64,000 bases of DNA from Candidatus Eisenbacteria bacterium (GTDB taxonomy: Bacteria > Eisenbacteria > RBG-16-71-46 > SZUA-252). Position 1 is the stretch's first letter, and every line of letters starts with the position of its first letter. Position numbers and translations under genes: made by a program. Where the stretch lies: assembly GCA_005893275.1 (NCBI GenBank), contig VBOW01000014.1:1-64000 (forward strand). The letters run 5' to 3'. Positions 23,417-31,817 of the stretch are shown here, in pieces. The notes beneath the pieces were generated by a model. That model was given only the letters and a program-made list of their open reading frames with translations, had not been told where the DNA came from and made no database searches.

Positions 23417-24547
23417 CTAGACGATCCGCGCCGCCTCCGCCACCGCGGCGCGCAAGGGGCGCAGCGCCTCCTCGACGGGATCCAGCGGAGCGATCCCGGT
23501 CCGGAGCACCCGCACGGGCAGGGCCGGACGCAGAGCCGCGGGCCACCGCGGCTCGTCTTTCTCGGTGATCAGGATCTCCTCGGCGCCCTCGCGACGCGCG
23601 CGCTCGGCCGCCGCCTCGAGCGAGACCTTGGTCCAGCGGGCGTGATCCGGATAAACCGCGTGAAGACGAATGTCCGCCCCAGCGGCGCGAACGAAGCGCT
23701 CGAGCCGGCGCGGCGCGCCGATTCCCGAGACGAGGGCGACCCGCCCTCCGGGCCGCAAGGGCTCACCGGCCGCGGGCTCGCCGACCGGTGTGAGGCACCG
23801 GAGCGTGCGCGTGAAACGGAGCGACGGAATCCCGGGCGCGAACCGGGCGACCCAGGCCCGGGTCGCGTCCGGAACCTGCTCGCGCGGGTCCTCGAGGAGG
23901 AGGACGATGCGGGTCGCCTCGCGGAGCGTGGAGAGAGGGCGCCTCAGCGGCCCCGCCGGAAGAAGCGCCCCGTTTCCCGCGGGAAGGCGCGGGTCGAGCA
24001 CCACCCAAAGCTCGTCCCATCGGATCCCTCCTTGTTCCCACCCGTCGTCCAGCACGAGAACGCGCGCGTCGTATCCGAGACGGAGCGCCCGTGCTGCCCG
24101 CCACCGATCTGGGTCCGCGGCCACGACCGCCTCCCGGGGGAGCGCCAGGCGGTGCGCGATCGCCTCATCGCCGAAACGCCCCGCGAGCCCCAGGAGCGGA
24201 TATCCCGCGAAGTCCGGCACCACACCTCCCTCGCGGGACGCCCCCCCTGCGCCGTGGCCACGCAGGAGGATTCCGGAGCGCACCCCTGCCCCCACCGCTT
24301 CGAGGGCGAGCCACCGGGCGAGGCTGCTCTTGCCGACCCCGCCGACCGTGACGTTGCCGACCGCGATCACGTGGCAGTCCTCGAGCGTTCGCCGCCGGCC
24401 GGCGGCGCGACGCCGCGCGAGGCCCGATCCGGCCCGATAGCCGAGCGAGAGCGGCAGGAAGAGCTTGGTCCAGGGGAGCGTCCCGGGTTCCCCGGACCAG
24501 GACCGCTCGAAGGGGCCCGCGATCCCTCTCATGACGAAGCGCTTCAC
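23417..24547 (-). CDS. lpxK: Tetraacyldisaccharide 4'-kinase
   Basis: A 376-residue membrane-associated kinase that phosphorylates the 4' position of tetraacyldisaccharide-1-phosphate to make lipid IVA. It has an N-terminal amphipathic/hydrophobic segment (KLFLPLSLGYRAG), and a modified P-loop at about 66-76, VTVGGVGKSSLARWL; most LpxK have TVGGTGKTP. It also has RGHGAGGA and VLDDGWEQ (family: DDGFQ). GTG start at 24547 overlaps the waaA stop as GTGA; ATG at 24532 is an alternative. The C-terminus has LITEKDEPRWP (family: TEKDAVK). Confidence 0.92.
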   Translation of the reverse strand: MKRFVMRGIAGPFERSWSGEPGTLPWTKLFLPLSLGYRAGSGLARRRAAGRRRTLEDCHVIAVGNVTVGGVGKSSLARWLALEAVGAGVRSGILLRGHGAGGASREGGVVPDFAGYPLLGLAGRFGDEAIAHRLALPREAVVAADPDRWRAARALRLGYDARVLVLDDGWEQGGIRWDELWVVLDPRLPAGNGALLPAGPLRRPLSTLREATRIVLLLEDPREQVPDATRAWVARFAPGIPSLRFTRTLRCLTPVGEPAAGEPLRPGGRVALVSGIGAPRRLERFVRAAGADIRLHAVYPDHARWTKVSLEAAAERARREGAEEILITEKDEPRWPAALRPALPVRVLRTGIAPLDPVEEALRPLRAAVAEAARIV

Positions 24548-25824
24548 GGCATGAGGCCGAATCGTCCGAGCGCCTCGACCGAGAGCGCGGCCGACTTCGA
24601 CGCGAGGTCGGCCACGCGGACCGCGCCCTTCCCCATTCGGCGCATGGTTTCCGGCGCCTCGAGGAGCGCGAGGAGGGCTTCGCTCGCCTGCGGGACGTCG
24701 TTCACCACGAGGATCGCCTGCTCGCGCGCGAGCGCGTTCACGGCCTCTTCGACCGCATCCGAATACGGTCCCACGACCACCGCGCAGCCGCGCGCCGCCG
24801 GCTCGAGCACGTTGTGTCCCCCGTAGGGCGCGAACGTTCCGCCGACGATCGCGACGCCGGCCGACTCGTACGCGAGCGGGAGCTCCCCCTGGGTGGCGAG
24901 GACGCCCACGCCCGGCGGCGGGGTGGACCTGAGCCGGTCGATCCAGGCCGGGAAGCCCTCGCGCGCCCGATCCTCCTCGCGGCGGATCGAGAGCGGCACG
25001 CCGGCGACCTGAAGCGCCGCGAGCACCCGTTCCGTGCCGCGCGGATGCCGGGGCGCAACGACGAGAGCGGGCGCGTCCCGGCCCGCGAGGCCCCGCGCCA
25101 GATCCACCGCGACCCGCTCCTCGCCGGATCTCAAGCTCCCGAACACGATCGCCGGCCTCTCGGAGGGATCGCGCAGCGCCCCGACCTGGGGCGGCTCGGC
25201 CTTGAGATCGCCGGTCACCGCGATCCGCGAGGGGGGCACGCCCAGCGAGCGGAATCGGTCGGCGTGCCGCTCCGATTGGGCAAGAACCCACACGCCCTCG
25301 CCGAACAGGGCCCCTCCCGCGAGACCCCAGCGCAGGAGACGCCGCCTCGTTCGATCCGAGACCGAGGCGCTGACGAAGACCACGCCGATCGATCGGCGCC
25401 GGGATTCCAGGATCAGGTGCGGCCAGATCTCCGTCTCCACGATGTCGAGGCGCCACGGCGCGGCGTGCGCCAGAAAGGAGCGGACGAGCTGCGGCAGATC
25501 GAGAGGCGCCACGCGCGCGACCACGCGGTCCCCCAGGTCGCGGCGCGCCCGGGCGAGGCCCCGTTCGGTCCGTGTCGTGAGCAGGAGCGGGGCGCTGTAC
25601 CCTGCGCCGAGGAGCGTCGTGACCCAGGTGCGCGCGGCCACCACCTCCCCCATCGAGGCGGCGTGGATCCAGACGCTTCCCGCGGCCCGCGCGAGATCCT
25701 CGCTCCCGCCCGTGAGCGCCGATCGCCAGGCGCTCTCCCTGCCGCCGAAGCCGCGAAGGAGGGGCGAGACGGTCCCGGCCAGGGTTGCCACGCCCCGGTA
25801 CGCGAGAAGACCGAGCGGGTTCAA
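24544..25824 (-). CDS. waaA: Kdo transferase (3-deoxy-D-manno-octulosonic acid transferase)
   Basis: A 426-residue GT30 inner-membrane enzyme that adds Kdo to lipid IVA from CMP-Kdo. It has IHAASMGEVVAA near residue 55, LLTTRTERGLARA, ETEIWPHLILESRRR, ITVTGDLK-type VTGDLKAEPP, and APRHPRGTERV. The start is TTG at 25824, forming TTGA with the lpxB stop; no better start keeps the N-terminus. Whether it adds one or two Kdo residues cannot be judged. CMP-Kdo synthesis genes (kdsA, kdsB) are outside the window. Confidence 0.93.
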   Translation of the reverse strand: MNPLGLLAYRGVATLAGTVSPLLRGFGGRESAWRSALTGGSEDLARAAGSVWIHAASMGEVVAARTWVTTLLGAGYSAPLLLTTRTERGLARARRDLGDRVVARVAPLDLPQLVRSFLAHAAPWRLDIVETEIWPHLILESRRRSIGVVFVSASVSDRTRRRLLRWGLAGGALFGEGVWVLAQSERHADRFRSLGVPPSRIAVTGDLKAEPPQVGALRDPSERPAIVFGSLRSGEERVAVDLARGLAGRDAPALVVAPRHPRGTERVLAALQVAGVPLSIRREEDRAREGFPAWIDRLRSTPPPGVGVLATQGELPLAYESAGVAIVGGTFAPYGGHNVLEPAARGCAVVVGPYSDAVEEAVNALAREQAILVVNDVPQASEALLALLEAPETMRRMGKGAVRVADLASKSAALSVEALGRFGLMP

Positions 25825-26981
25825 GCCGTTCCCCCCGATCCGACGAACTCGATCAGAGCCGAGGCGGCGCGGTCCGCCGCTCCGGGACCCCCCAGCCGTT
25901 CGGGGATCCCGGCGAAGGCCCGGAGCTGCGCGTCGCGCTCGGCGGGGTCGGTCAGGAGCTTCGCCAGCTCCGCCGCCACGCGGTGCCCGTTCGCGTCCCG
26001 CTGGACGAGCTCCGGCGCCGCGCGGACTCCCGCCACCAGGTTCGCCAACCCGATCGAGGGAACGCGCACGAGACGCCTCGCGATTTCATAGTTGAGCCAT
26101 CCGGTCTTGTACACGATCACCTGAGGCACGCCCAGCGCCGCCGTCTCGAGCGTCGCGGTTCCCGATGCGACCACCGCGACGTCGGCCCCGCGAATCAGAT
26201 CCTTCGCGTCCCCGCTCCACCGGAGCGGCGCCAAGGCATCCCAGAGGGCGCGGTTCTCCGGGGCGCGCCGCGCGGTCTCGACCTGCCCGGCATCGCTCAC
26301 CGCCGCATGCACCCGCCGGCCCGTCTGCGCGATGACGCGCGCGGCTCCGTCGAGCATCGGGGCCAGATGCCGCCGCACCTCATCGCGCCTGCTCCCCGGC
26401 AGGAGCGCCACGAGGCGATCGCCGGGATCGAGCCCGAGCGATTCTTTCACCCCGGCCCGGCGTCCGGGCTCGGCGCGCAGCGCGCCCGCGGGATGCCCGA
26501 CCCATCGCGCGGCGACCCCTTCCCTCGCGAGAAGCTCCGACTCGAAATCGAACAGAAGGAGCGTGAGATCGACATCCTCGCGCAGGCGCCGGATCCTGCC
26601 GCGGCCCCAGGCCCAGATCTGCGGGCAGACGTAGTAGACCACGCGATGCCCCCTCCGCTTCGCCGCACGTGAGAGCCCCAGGTGAAGCCCGGGAGAGTCG
26701 ATGGGGAGGAACACGGCATCCGGGTGGGCCGCCAGAAGGCGGAGAAGCGCCCGGCGGGCGCCGCGGATCTCGGAAAGCCGGCCGAGGACCGATGCGAAGC
26801 CCATCACCGCGATCGATTCCATCGGGACGATCGTGTCGAGACCGGCCGAGCGGAGCTTGGGTCCACCGATTCCCGCGGCTTGAAAGGACACGCCGCGCGC
26901 GCGGAGCGCGGCCAGGAGGTCGGCCCCGAGGCGGTCCCCGGAGGGCTCGCCCGCGGAGACGATGAGAAACGGAAACTTCAG
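25821..26981 (-). CDS. lpxB: Lipid-A-disaccharide synthase, CTG start
   Basis: A 386-residue GT19 enzyme that condenses UDP-2,3-diacylglucosamine with lipid X. The first ATG/GTG-type start (26891) would remove the essential N-terminal motif FLIVSAGEPSGDRLGADLLAALRA, which is fully encoded upstream in the same frame. The only plausible start retaining it is CTG at 26981, overlapping the Gfo/Idh stop as CTGA. Other family marks: VYYVCPQIWAWGRGR, LLPGSRRDEVRRHLAPML, and VIVYKTGWLNYEIARRLVRVPSIGLANLV. With the CTG start the length matches the family (about 380). Confidence 0.93.
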   Translation of the reverse strand: MKFPFLIVSAGEPSGDRLGADLLAALRARGVSFQAAGIGGPKLRSAGLDTIVPMESIAVMGFASVLGRLSEIRGARRALLRLLAAHPDAVFLPIDSPGLHLGLSRAAKRRGHRVVYYVCPQIWAWGRGRIRRLREDVDLTLLLFDFESELLAREGVAARWVGHPAGALRAEPGRRAGVKESLGLDPGDRLVALLPGSRRDEVRRHLAPMLDGAARVIAQTGRRVHAAVSDAGQVETARRAPENRALWDALAPLRWSGDAKDLIRGADVAVVASGTATLETAALGVPQVIVYKTGWLNYEIARRLVRVPSIGLANLVAGVRAAPELVQRDANGHRVAAELAKLLTDPAERDAQLRAFAGIPERLGGPGAADRAASALIEFVGSGGTA

Positions 26982-27946
26982 ACGGACAGATCCAGCGGCA
27001 GGTTCCGCATCGCCTGGCTCCGCACTTCCTCCGCGACCCCGAGCGCTTGGAGCGCGACCTCCGTCTCCTCCCAGGAGCCCTCGGGCTCGTGGGTCAGCGC
27101 GAGAAAATGCGTGAGCTCCGACTCGAGCGGGTCGCGCGGCTCGACGCGGACCTCGAGCGGCCGGATGCGCCGGAGCAAGTCCTCGGGAGCGTCGGAGTCC
27201 GCTGGCTTGAGCTCATACGCCTCCGCGCGCCGGTTCAGGCAATCGACCGAGACGTATTCGTTCGCCTCGAAGAAGCGGATCTTGCGGACCTTCTCGCGCG
27301 AAACCCGGCTCGCGGTGAGATTCGCCACGCAGCCGCTCGCGAACGTAAGGCGCGCGTTCGCGATGTCGATCCGCGGGGTCAGGACCGGCACCCCGACCGC
27401 GTGCACCTGCGTTACCCGGGATCGCGTGACCCAGAGCGCGAGATCCAAGTCGTGGATCATGAGGTCGAGGATCACGTCGACGTCGATTCCCCGGGGCACG
27501 ATCGGGGCCAGGCGATGCGCCTCGATGAATCGCGGCTCCCGCAGGAGCGGACGGACGGCCTGGACGGCGGGATTGAACCGCTCGACCTGCCCCACGAAGA
27601 GCGCCCGCTTCTGCGCGCGCGCGGCGGCCAGCATCGCCGCGCCCTCCTCCGGAGTCTGGGCCATCGGTTTCTCCACGAGAACGTGGAGCCCTCGTGAAAG
27701 ACAGTAGAGCGTGAGATCGGCGTGGCGCGGCGTGGGCGCGGCGACCGAGACGGCGTCCACGCGGTCGGCCAGAGTCTCCAGCGTCTCGAACGCGTGGAGT
27801 CCCAGCTCGCGGGCCGCCCGCTCGCGCGCGGCCGGGTCCGGATCGAAACCTCCGACCAGCCCGGCCCCTTCGACTTTGGCCCAGGCGCGCGCGTGATGGC
27901 TGCCGAGGTGTCCGACCCCGACCACCCCCACGCGGAGCCGGCTCAC
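26978..27946 (-). CDS. Gfo/Idh/MocA oxidoreductase in the lpxA-lpxB interval (GnnA-like candidate)
   Basis: A 322-residue NAD(P)-dependent sugar oxidoreductase. It has Rossmann [17 protein letters not shown], the catalytic [10 protein letters not shown] Lys, and a C-terminal sugar domain with [16 protein letters not shown]. Such genes sit between lpxA and lpxB in several phyla; in Acidithiobacillus and Leptospira the homologue GnnA oxidises UDP-GlcNAc at C3 before the aminotransferase GnnB makes the 3-amino sugar for amide-linked lipid A. No gnnB is adjacent here. GTG start overlaps the lpxA stop (GTGA 27943-27946). Confidence 0.88.
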   Translation of the reverse strand: MSRLRVGVVGVGHLGSHHARAWAKVEGAGLVGGFDPDPAARERAARELGLHAFETLETLADRVDAVSVAAPTPRHADLTLYCLSRGLHVLVEKPMAQTPEEGAAMLAAARAQKRALFVGQVERFNPAVQAVRPLLREPRFIEAHRLAPIVPRGIDVDVILDLMIHDLDLALWVTRSRVTQVHAVGVPVLTPRIDIANARLTFASGCVANLTASRVSREKVRKIRFFEANEYVSVDCLNRRAEAYELKPADSDAPEDLLRRIRPLEVRVEPRDPLESELTHFLALTHEPEGSWEETEVALQALGVAEEVRSQAMRNLPLDLSV

Positions 27947-28848
27947 CGCACGATGCCTCGCTCCGAGCTGCGCACGAACTCGATGAATTCGTGGATCTCG
28001 GGATAGGGTTTCAGGTCGCGCGCGATCCGCGTGAGGGCCTGGGAGACGTTGAGCTGCGAGCGGTAGAGGATGCGGTACGCGCGTTTGAGCTCCAAGCGGA
28101 CCTCCGCGGGAATGCCGCGGCGGTCCATCCCGACCGAATTGAGCCCGCACGCGCGGAGCGGGTTTCCCGCGGCCTTGACGAAGGGGGGCACGTCCTGCGG
28201 GACGCGCGACCCCCCTCCGATGAACGCGTGGCATCCGATGGTCACGAACTGATGCACCGGGGTCATGCCCCCGATGATCGCATAGTCATCCACGCGGACG
28301 TGTCCCGCGAGATTCACGGCGTTCGCGAGGATCACGTGATTTCCGATGCGGCAATTGTGCGCCACATGCGCGTAGGCCATGAGCAGGACATGGTCCCCGA
28401 CGATCGTGGATTCACGTTCCCCCGTCGCGGCATGGACCGTCGCGTACTCGCGCACGACGGTGTCGTGGCCGATGCACACCTCGGTGGGCACGCCGCGGAA
28501 TTTCAGGTCTTGCGGAATATTTCCGATCACGGCGCCGTGATGGACCTGGCAGCGCGGGCCCATCGTGGTTCTGCCCTCGATGATCGCGTGGAGACCCACT
28601 TGCGTGCCGTCGCCGAGGGTGACCCGGGGTCCGATGTAGGCGAACGGACCGATCACGACGCCGTGGCCCAGCTCCGCCCCCCTGGCCACGATGGCGGTCG
28701 GGTGAACGGCGGGCGGGGTGCCGCGCGGCTCGGGGAGCTCCAGAACCGCCCCGGGAACGCGTGCCCAGGTGCCGGTGAGTCCGTCCGCCTCAGGAATCGC
28801 GATCGACAATGCTTGAGAGAAGCTCTGCTTCCGCGACGAGGTCTCCAT
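27943..28848 (-). CDS. lpxA: UDP-N-acetylglucosamine acyltransferase
   Basis: A left-handed beta-helix acyltransferase that starts lipid A synthesis by transferring a 3-hydroxyacyl chain from ACP. Hexapeptide repeats begin at [21 protein letters not shown]; the catalytic His is in [13 protein letters not shown]; the C-terminal helical part is [22 protein letters not shown]. The start is uncertain. I list ATG 28848, which overlaps fabZ by 59 bases and gives an N-terminal extension; TTG 28809 or CTG 28743 (266 residues, the family length) are alternatives. The chain length and whether it accepts a 3-amino sugar cannot be read directly. Confidence 0.92.
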   Translation of the reverse strand: METSSRKQSFSQALSIAIPEADGLTGTWARVPGAVLELPEPRGTPPAVHPTAIVARGAELGHGVVIGPFAYIGPRVTLGDGTQVGLHAIIEGRTTMGPRCQVHHGAVIGNIPQDLKFRGVPTEVCIGHDTVVREYATVHAATGERESTIVGDHVLLMAYAHVAHNCRIGNHVILANAVNLAGHVRVDDYAIIGGMTPVHQFVTIGCHAFIGGGSRVPQDVPPFVKAAGNPLRACGLNSVGMDRRGIPAEVRLELKRAYRILYRSQLNVSQALTRIARDLKPYPEIHEFIEFVRSSERGIVR

Positions 28849-30124
28849 CGACGTAGGCCTTCCCCTCCATTTTGCAAATCCGTGACTTAAGGCGAAGGAG
28901 CGTGAGCTCAAACCGGAGCTGGTCGCCCGGCCGGACCGGTTTCCGGAATTTCGCCCGGTCGATGCCGATAAAGTAGACCAGCTTCTCCTTCGGGTGATCC
29001 ACCGCGTTCAGGAGCAGAACCCCCCCGCACTGCGCCATCGCCTCGATGATGAGCACCGCGGGCATGATGGGATGGCCGGGAAAATGTCCGACGAAAAAGG
29101 GCTCGTTGATCGTGACGTTCTTGATGCCGACGACCCGATTCTCCTCGAGGCTCAGGATCCGGTCGATGAGCAGGAACGGATACCGGTGCGGCATGATTTC
29201 CATGATCGCGCCGATGTCCAGCTGGATCGATCCGCCGGTCCCGTTCGGCTTTCCCGCGCGGACGGGCTCCTCCCGCCGCTCGGTCGCGGCCAGGCGTTGC
29301 ACGAAGCGAACGTTGGTCGCGTGTCCGGACTTGATCGAAACAAAATGCCCGAGCGCCGGCCGTCCGAGAAGGTAGAGATCGCCGAGAAAATCCAGGATCT
29401 TATGACGCACGAACTCATTGTCGAACCGGAGCGGCTCCTGGTTCAGGATGCCGGTCGGCTGGACGACCACGGCGTTCTGGAGCGTACCGCCCAAGATCAT
29501 GCCCCTCGCCCTGAGGGCGTCCACGTCGCGCTGGAGCACGAACGTGCGCGCCGGCGCAATCTCGCGAATGAAAACGTCGCGGTCGATGTCATAGGTGGCG
29601 TGCTGCGTGCCGAGGTACGCATCGTCGTACTCGATCGTGAACGTGATGCGAAGCCCATCGTGCGGGAGCCCCACGAGCACGACCCCGTTCTCCTCGTACC
29701 GGACCGGCTCGCTCACGCGAAAATAGCGGCGCGGCGCATGCTGCTCGACAAGCCCGGCCTCCTGGAACATCCGGACGTACGGCGCCGCGCTGCCGTCGCG
29801 GGGTTCGGCCGGCTCTTTGGCCGTCAAGGCGATGACGAGGTTGTCGATCTCGAGTCCGGCGGCGGCGGCGAGGATGTGCTCCACCGTATGCACCTCGGCG
29901 TCCCCGCTTTTCAAGATCGTCCGCCGCATCTCCTCGGTGTCGGCGCAGGCATACCGCGGCGAGACGGGGATCTCCGGCGCGCCGGGCAGGTCGAGACGGA
30001 CGAATCGAATTCCGGAATCGGGAGGAGCGGGGCGGAATTCCACCCGGCAGGGCTGCCCTGTGTGGAGTCCGACCCCCTCGAAGGAGATGGGTCTCGCGAT
30101 CGTGCGCTGGCGGGCCGTGGTCAC
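28790..30124 (-). CDS. lpxC/fabZ: Bifunctional UDP-3-O-acyl-GlcNAc deacetylase / 3-hydroxyacyl-ACP dehydratase
   Basis: A 444-residue fusion. Residues 1 to about 290 are LpxC, the zinc deacetylase and committed lipid A step: zinc ligands in [10 protein letters not shown] (His79) and [15 protein letters not shown], and FEGVGLHTG at the start. Residues about 300-444 are Fab[17 protein letters not shown] and [20 protein letters not shown] with the catalytic His and Glu. Fusion of these two is known in Bacteroidota, Chlorobiota and relatives and couples 3-hydroxyacyl-ACP flux to lipid A. GTG start with GTGA overlap to lpxD. No obvious linker degradation signal was seen. Confidence 0.96.
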   Translation of the reverse strand: MTTARQRTIARPISFEGVGLHTGQPCRVEFRPAPPDSGIRFVRLDLPGAPEIPVSPRYACADTEEMRRTILKSGDAEVHTVEHILAAAAGLEIDNLVIALTAKEPAEPRDGSAAPYVRMFQEAGLVEQHAPRRYFRVSEPVRYEENGVVLVGLPHDGLRITFTIEYDDAYLGTQHATYDIDRDVFIREIAPARTFVLQRDVDALRARGMILGGTLQNAVVVQPTGILNQEPLRFDNEFVRHKILDFLGDLYLLGRPALGHFVSIKSGHATNVRFVQRLAATERREEPVRAGKPNGTGGSIQLDIGAIMEIMPHRYPFLLIDRILSLEENRVVGIKNVTINEPFFVGHFPGHPIMPAVLIIEAMAQCGGVLLLNAVDHPKEKLVYFIGIDRAKFRKPVRPGDQLRFELTLLRLKSRICKMEGKAYVDGDLVAEAELLSSIVDRDS

Positions 30125-31158
30125 CGCGGTTCTTTGGGACCCTCGAGCTCGGCCACGCGGCGTTTGAGCCGGCGCACCGTCTGAATGAGCTCGGGTAGGT
30201 TCCGGATGCTCGCCTCGATGCGCTTTGCCTGCCCCAACGGCAGGGCGGGATAGCCGAACATGCGTTCGCCGGGTTTGACCGATTTGGACACGCCCGATTG
30301 GGCTCCGACGACCGCGCCGGCTCCGATCTCGATGTGCCCGACGATACCGACCTGCCCCGCGAGAACGACGTGGTCTCCAAGCACGGTGCTGCCCGAGATG
30401 CCCACCTGCGCCACGATGATGCAGTTCTTCCCGACTTGAACGTTGTGGGCGATCTGAACCAGATTGTCGATCTTGCTGCCCGCACCGATCCGGGTGGTCC
30501 CGGTCGTGGCGCGGTCGATGGTAACGTTGGCGCCGATCTCGACGTCGTCCTCGACGAGGACGTTACCGACCTGGGGAAGCTTGCGATAGACATCGCCGTC
30601 GCGGACGAACCCGAACCCATCGCTTCCGACGACCGTCCCGGAATGGACGATGACCCGGTCCCCCAGAACGCATTCCTCGCGAACGGTTACGTTCGGATAG
30701 AGCAGCACCTCGTCCCCGACCCGCGCCCGCGCGCCGATGAAGCAGCCCGCGTGAACGATGGCGCGCGCGCCGATGGAGGCGCCCCGCCCGATCACCACGT
30801 GGGGGCCGACCGATGCGTCCAGCGCGATGAACGCGTCCTCCGCGACGACCGCCGTTGGATGGACGCCGGCGCACGGGCGCTCCGCCTCTCCGGTGAAGAG
30901 ACGCATCGCTTTGAGGAAGGCGAGGTAGGGATTGGGATTCTGGATCAGCGGCTTTCCGATGTTCCGGTGGTTTTCCGAAACGATGATCGCGGAGGCCTGG
31001 GTCAGCTCGAGGTAGGACTCGTATCGCGGGTTCGCGAGAAACGTCAGCTCGCCTTCACGTGCCTCGCGGATTCCGGCCACGCCCGTAATCTCGACGGAGC
31101 CGTCGCCGACGACCGTACCGTCGATCGCCTTGGCGACCGCCTCCAGCGTGACCTTCAT
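30121..31158 (-). CDS. lpxD: UDP-3-O-acylglucosamine N-acyltransferase
   Basis: A 345-residue trimeric left-handed beta-helix enzyme adding the N-linked 3-hydroxyacyl chain. The N-terminal uridine-binding domain is at about 1-100 (ELTFLANPRYESYLELTQASAIIV), hexapeptide repeats at about 105-310, catalytic His in LVQIAHNVQVGKNC, and VVGSDGFGFVRDG for the substrate. The C-terminus is a coiled coil (LIQTVRRLKRRVAELEG). ATG start with GGGGAG six bases before. It follows skp by 46 bp. Confidence 0.97.
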   Translation of the reverse strand: MKVTLEAVAKAIDGTVVGDGSVEITGVAGIREAREGELTFLANPRYESYLELTQASAIIVSENHRNIGKPLIQNPNPYLAFLKAMRLFTGEAERPCAGVHPTAVVAEDAFIALDASVGPHVVIGRGASIGARAIVHAGCFIGARARVGDEVLLYPNVTVREECVLGDRVIVHSGTVVGSDGFGFVRDGDVYRKLPQVGNVLVEDDVEIGANVTIDRATTGTTRIGAGSKIDNLVQIAHNVQVGKNCIIVAQVGISGSTVLGDHVVLAGQVGIVGHIEIGAGAVVGAQSGVSKSVKPGERMFGYPALPLGQAKRIEASIRNLPELIQTVRRLKRRVAELEGPKEPR

Positions 31159-31204
31159 GGTTTGCTCCCCTTGAATCGGTTCGCGCCCCGCTCCCGGCGA
31201 CCCG

Positions 31205-31801
31205 CTACTGGGATCCCCCCGAAGCGGCTGGAGCCGTGTTGCTCGGCGTCGGCACCCCGCTCGAGTCTTCCTTCCTCAGCTGATCCAGAACCCGGTCCGT
31301 AAGGTCGAGCGTCTTGTCGCCGAAGATAATGTTGCCGTCCGCAGCGTCCATGATGATCGAGTAGTTCTCGCCCGAGCCGATGGCCGAAACGATCCTGTGC
31401 ACGCGATCGACGATCGGTTTCAGGTACTGCTCGTTCAGCTTCGAAACGGAGCCCTGGGGACCCCAGTTTTTCTGAACGAAGGCGTCGTACTCGGCGATCT
31501 TCTTCTGCAAGATCTGGTTCTGCTCGTCGCGCTTCGCCTCGCTCAGCATCGGGCCCTGAGCGTCGAGCTTGCGCTGGAGATCGTCGATCTCGGTCTTTTT
31601 TTCCTTGGCGGTCTTGGTGAGCTCCTGGACCTCCCTGTTGAACGACTTCTGGGCCTCCTGCGTGCCCGCATACTCCGCAAAGATCCGCTCGGAGTCAATG
31701 AAGCCGATTTTCAGGTCCGCCGCCCCCGCGGGGGCCGGAACGGTCAGGCAGAACGCCGCGACGGCCCAGATTACCGTACCCCACGGCCGCTGTCGAGTCA
31801 T
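31205..31801 (-). CDS. skp: Skp/OmpH-family periplasmic chaperone
   Basis: A 198-residue periplasmic protein with a signal peptide (about 1-27, ending APAGA) and the OmpH pattern LKIGFIDSERIFAEYAGTQEAQKSF. Long coiled-coil arms follow (QELTKTAKEKKTEIDDLQRKLDAQG), and the end is KLNEQYLKPIVDRVHRIVSAIG, rich in Gly/Ala/Ser after that. It holds unfolded outer-membrane proteins for BamA. Placed directly after bamA and before lpxD, the arrangement found in Proteobacteria and others. ATG start with AAGGGA upstream. Confidence 0.93.
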   Translation of the reverse strand: MTRQRPWGTVIWAVAAFCLTVPAPAGAADLKIGFIDSERIFAEYAGTQEAQKSFNREVQELTKTAKEKKTEIDDLQRKLDAQGPMLSEAKRDEQNQILQKKIAEYDAFVQKNWGPQGSVSKLNEQYLKPIVDRVHRIVSAIGSGENYSIIMDAADGNIIFGDKTLDLTDRVLDQLRKEDSSGVPTPSNTAPAASGGSQ

Positions 31802-31817
31802 ATGCTAGTCCCTTCTG

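Noticed and set aside
26891-26981. Frameshift or truncation of lpxB
   Set aside because: The missing N-terminus is in the same frame just upstream, so an unusual start codon explains it without a frameshift.
28743-28911. A separate small gene between fabZ and lpxA
   Set aside because: The open frame upstream of lpxA overlaps fabZ and carries no motif; it is an N-terminal extension or untranslated.
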